Shown: piece after piece, positions 6,204 to 6,460 of the stretch
Position numbering within the stretch: the stretch's first letter is position 1
How the letters are laid out: every line of letters starts with the position of its first letter
Program-made: the position numbers and the translations under genes
The notes under the pieces: model-generated
The model's input: only the letters and a program-made list of their open reading frames with translations
What the model was told of the DNA's origin: nothing
Database searches by the model: none
Assembly: GCA_027008965.1 (NCBI GenBank)
Contig: JALVDN010000430.1
Span: forward strand, 1-6,460
Length of the DNA stretch: 6,460 bases
DNA from: Flavobacteriales bacterium
GTDB taxonomy: Bacteria > Bacteroidota > Bacteroidia > Flavobacteriales > Flavobacteriaceae
Direction: 5' to 3'

Positions 6204-6246
6204 GCAAGCCGGCCCGCCTCCGCTTATGCTCTGGCGGGCGTCTTGC
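6204..6246. repeat. Long hairpin: GCAAG and GCCCGCC stems paired with GGCGGGC and CTTGC
   Basis: This is the strongest palindrome in the block. GCAAG (6204-6208) pairs with CTTGC (6242-6246), and GCCCGCC (6212-6218) pairs with GGCGGGC (6233-6239), for 12 Watson-Crick pairs. The arms are separated by a small asymmetric internal loop and close a 14-nt apical loop. It sits at the start of copy 2, in the position of the GCAAG hairpin of copy 1. Confidence 0.65.
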
Positions 6247-6373
6247 TACGTGACGCCCCCAAGCCCTTCGCCCTCCGCTTCGCTCCGGGCTCCGGTCTTG
6301 TCGGCGGGCTCGGTAAACCGGCGCTTACCATAAACCCAAACGCAAATGCCACGCTTGTTTTCCCTCGCATGCT

Positions 6374-6399
6374 CGCAAGCCTTCGGCGGACGCCTTGCG
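6374..6399. repeat. Hairpin CGCAAG/CTTGCG, overlapping GCGG/CCGC hairpin
   Basis: CGCAAG (6374-6379) pairs with CTTGCG (6394-6399). This stem competes with GCGG (6397-6400) pairing CCGC (6406-6409) across a T5 loop, so the two cannot both form fully. It is the third GCAAG/CTTGC-closed hairpin in the block. Confidence 0.5.
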
Positions 6400-6460
6400 G
6401 TTTTTCCGCACACCGCCTTGTCTTGCTGCGCCATCTTCGGAGCCTGTATGCCGCCTCGCT

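Larger units (their letters stand above)
6204..6423. repeat. Copy 2 of diverged tandem unit (period about 234 nt)
   Basis: It carries the same ordered anchors as copy 1 (GCAAGCC 6204, GCTACGTGA 6245, CATAAAC 6329, CGCCTTGTCT 6414), separated from copy 1 by 14 nt. The stretches between anchors have diverged in sequence, but each copy still starts with a GCAAG/CTTGC-closed hairpin. That pattern suggests structure is kept better than sequence. The bases after 6423 do not clearly start a third copy. Confidence 0.6.
5970..6460. repeat. GC-rich hairpin-dense element, no convincing gene, runs off the window
   Basis: From about 5966 the sequence switches abruptly from roughly 30% G+C in the operon leader to about 62% (303 of 490 bases by hand count), with C and T dominating the + strand. 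I find no protein with recognisable domains. The only open frame of note (6434-6246, - strand, 62 residues, rich in Arg, Lys, Gly and Ala) looks like a by-product of composition. The block is full of inverted repeats: 5970-5990, 6001-6029, 6039-6063, 6075-6091, 6132-6168, 6204-6246, 6374-6399 and 6397-6409. It also contains two diverged direct copies about 234 nt apart. It resembles, from memory only, the GC-rich palindromic intergenic repeats that give spurious small genes in many Bacteroidota genomes. The right edge is not in the window. Confidence 0.7.

Noticed and set aside
5970..6423. CRISPR array
   Set aside because: There are only two copies, they are diverged and over 200 nt long, and there are no short identical repeats with regular unique spacers.
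6246..6434. 62-residue - strand open frame in the GC-rich block as a real gene
   Set aside because: It spans most of repeat copy 2 and several hairpins, has low-complexity Arg/Lys/Gly/Ala composition, no domain, and an unremarkable start. GC-rich DNA has few stop codons, so open frames arise by chance.
5970..6460. rRNA or tRNA gene explaining the GC-rich block
   Set aside because: I see no tRNA cloverleaf with a T-loop (GGTTCRAAT-type) and no recognisable conserved rRNA segments.

Overview
The window looks like chromosome from a Bacteroidota (Flavobacteriia/Cytophagia-like) organism. The evidence is an AT-rich coding background, a C-terminal type IX secretion (T9SS) sorting domain at the left end, a lipoprotein with a Bacteroidota-style lipobox and surface-export motif, a DUF2490-like outer-membrane protein, and gene starts without clear Shine-Dalgarno sequences. 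The species cannot be named from this sequence.

Layout. (1) Positions 2-1252, + strand: the 3' part of a gene for a secreted or surface protein ending in a T9SS type A sorting domain; its start lies outside the window. (2) Positions 1253-1320: a short convergent gap holding a perfect 12-bp hairpin that can terminate transcription from both sides. (3) Positions 1321-5883, - strand: a compact set of four genes that looks like one operon. In transcription order they encode a repeat-bearing acidic lipoprotein, a DUF2490-like outer-membrane beta-barrel, a two-domain P-loop protein related to DUF1611, and an ABC-exporter-like membrane protein whose ATPase domain has lost its catalytic motifs. Gaps are 40 nt and 13 nt, and the last two genes overlap by 20 nt. 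(4) Positions 5884-5969: an AT-rich leader and probable promoter region. (5) Positions 5970-6460: about 490 nt with an abrupt change in composition (about 62% G+C by hand count). It holds no convincing gene but is rich in hairpins and contains two diverged direct copies with a period of about 234 nt.

How the parts may work together (inference). The operon covers the whole envelope: a lipoprotein probably shown on the surface, an outer-membrane barrel, a cytoplasmic P-loop enzyme or regulator, and an inner-membrane exporter-like protein that probably cannot hydrolyse ATP. Conserved gene order would support an envelope system whose only intact nucleotide-binding site is in the DUF1611-like protein. 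The strongest candidates for something undescribed are this operon, with its pseudo-ABC protein, and the GC-rich tandem hairpin element beside it.
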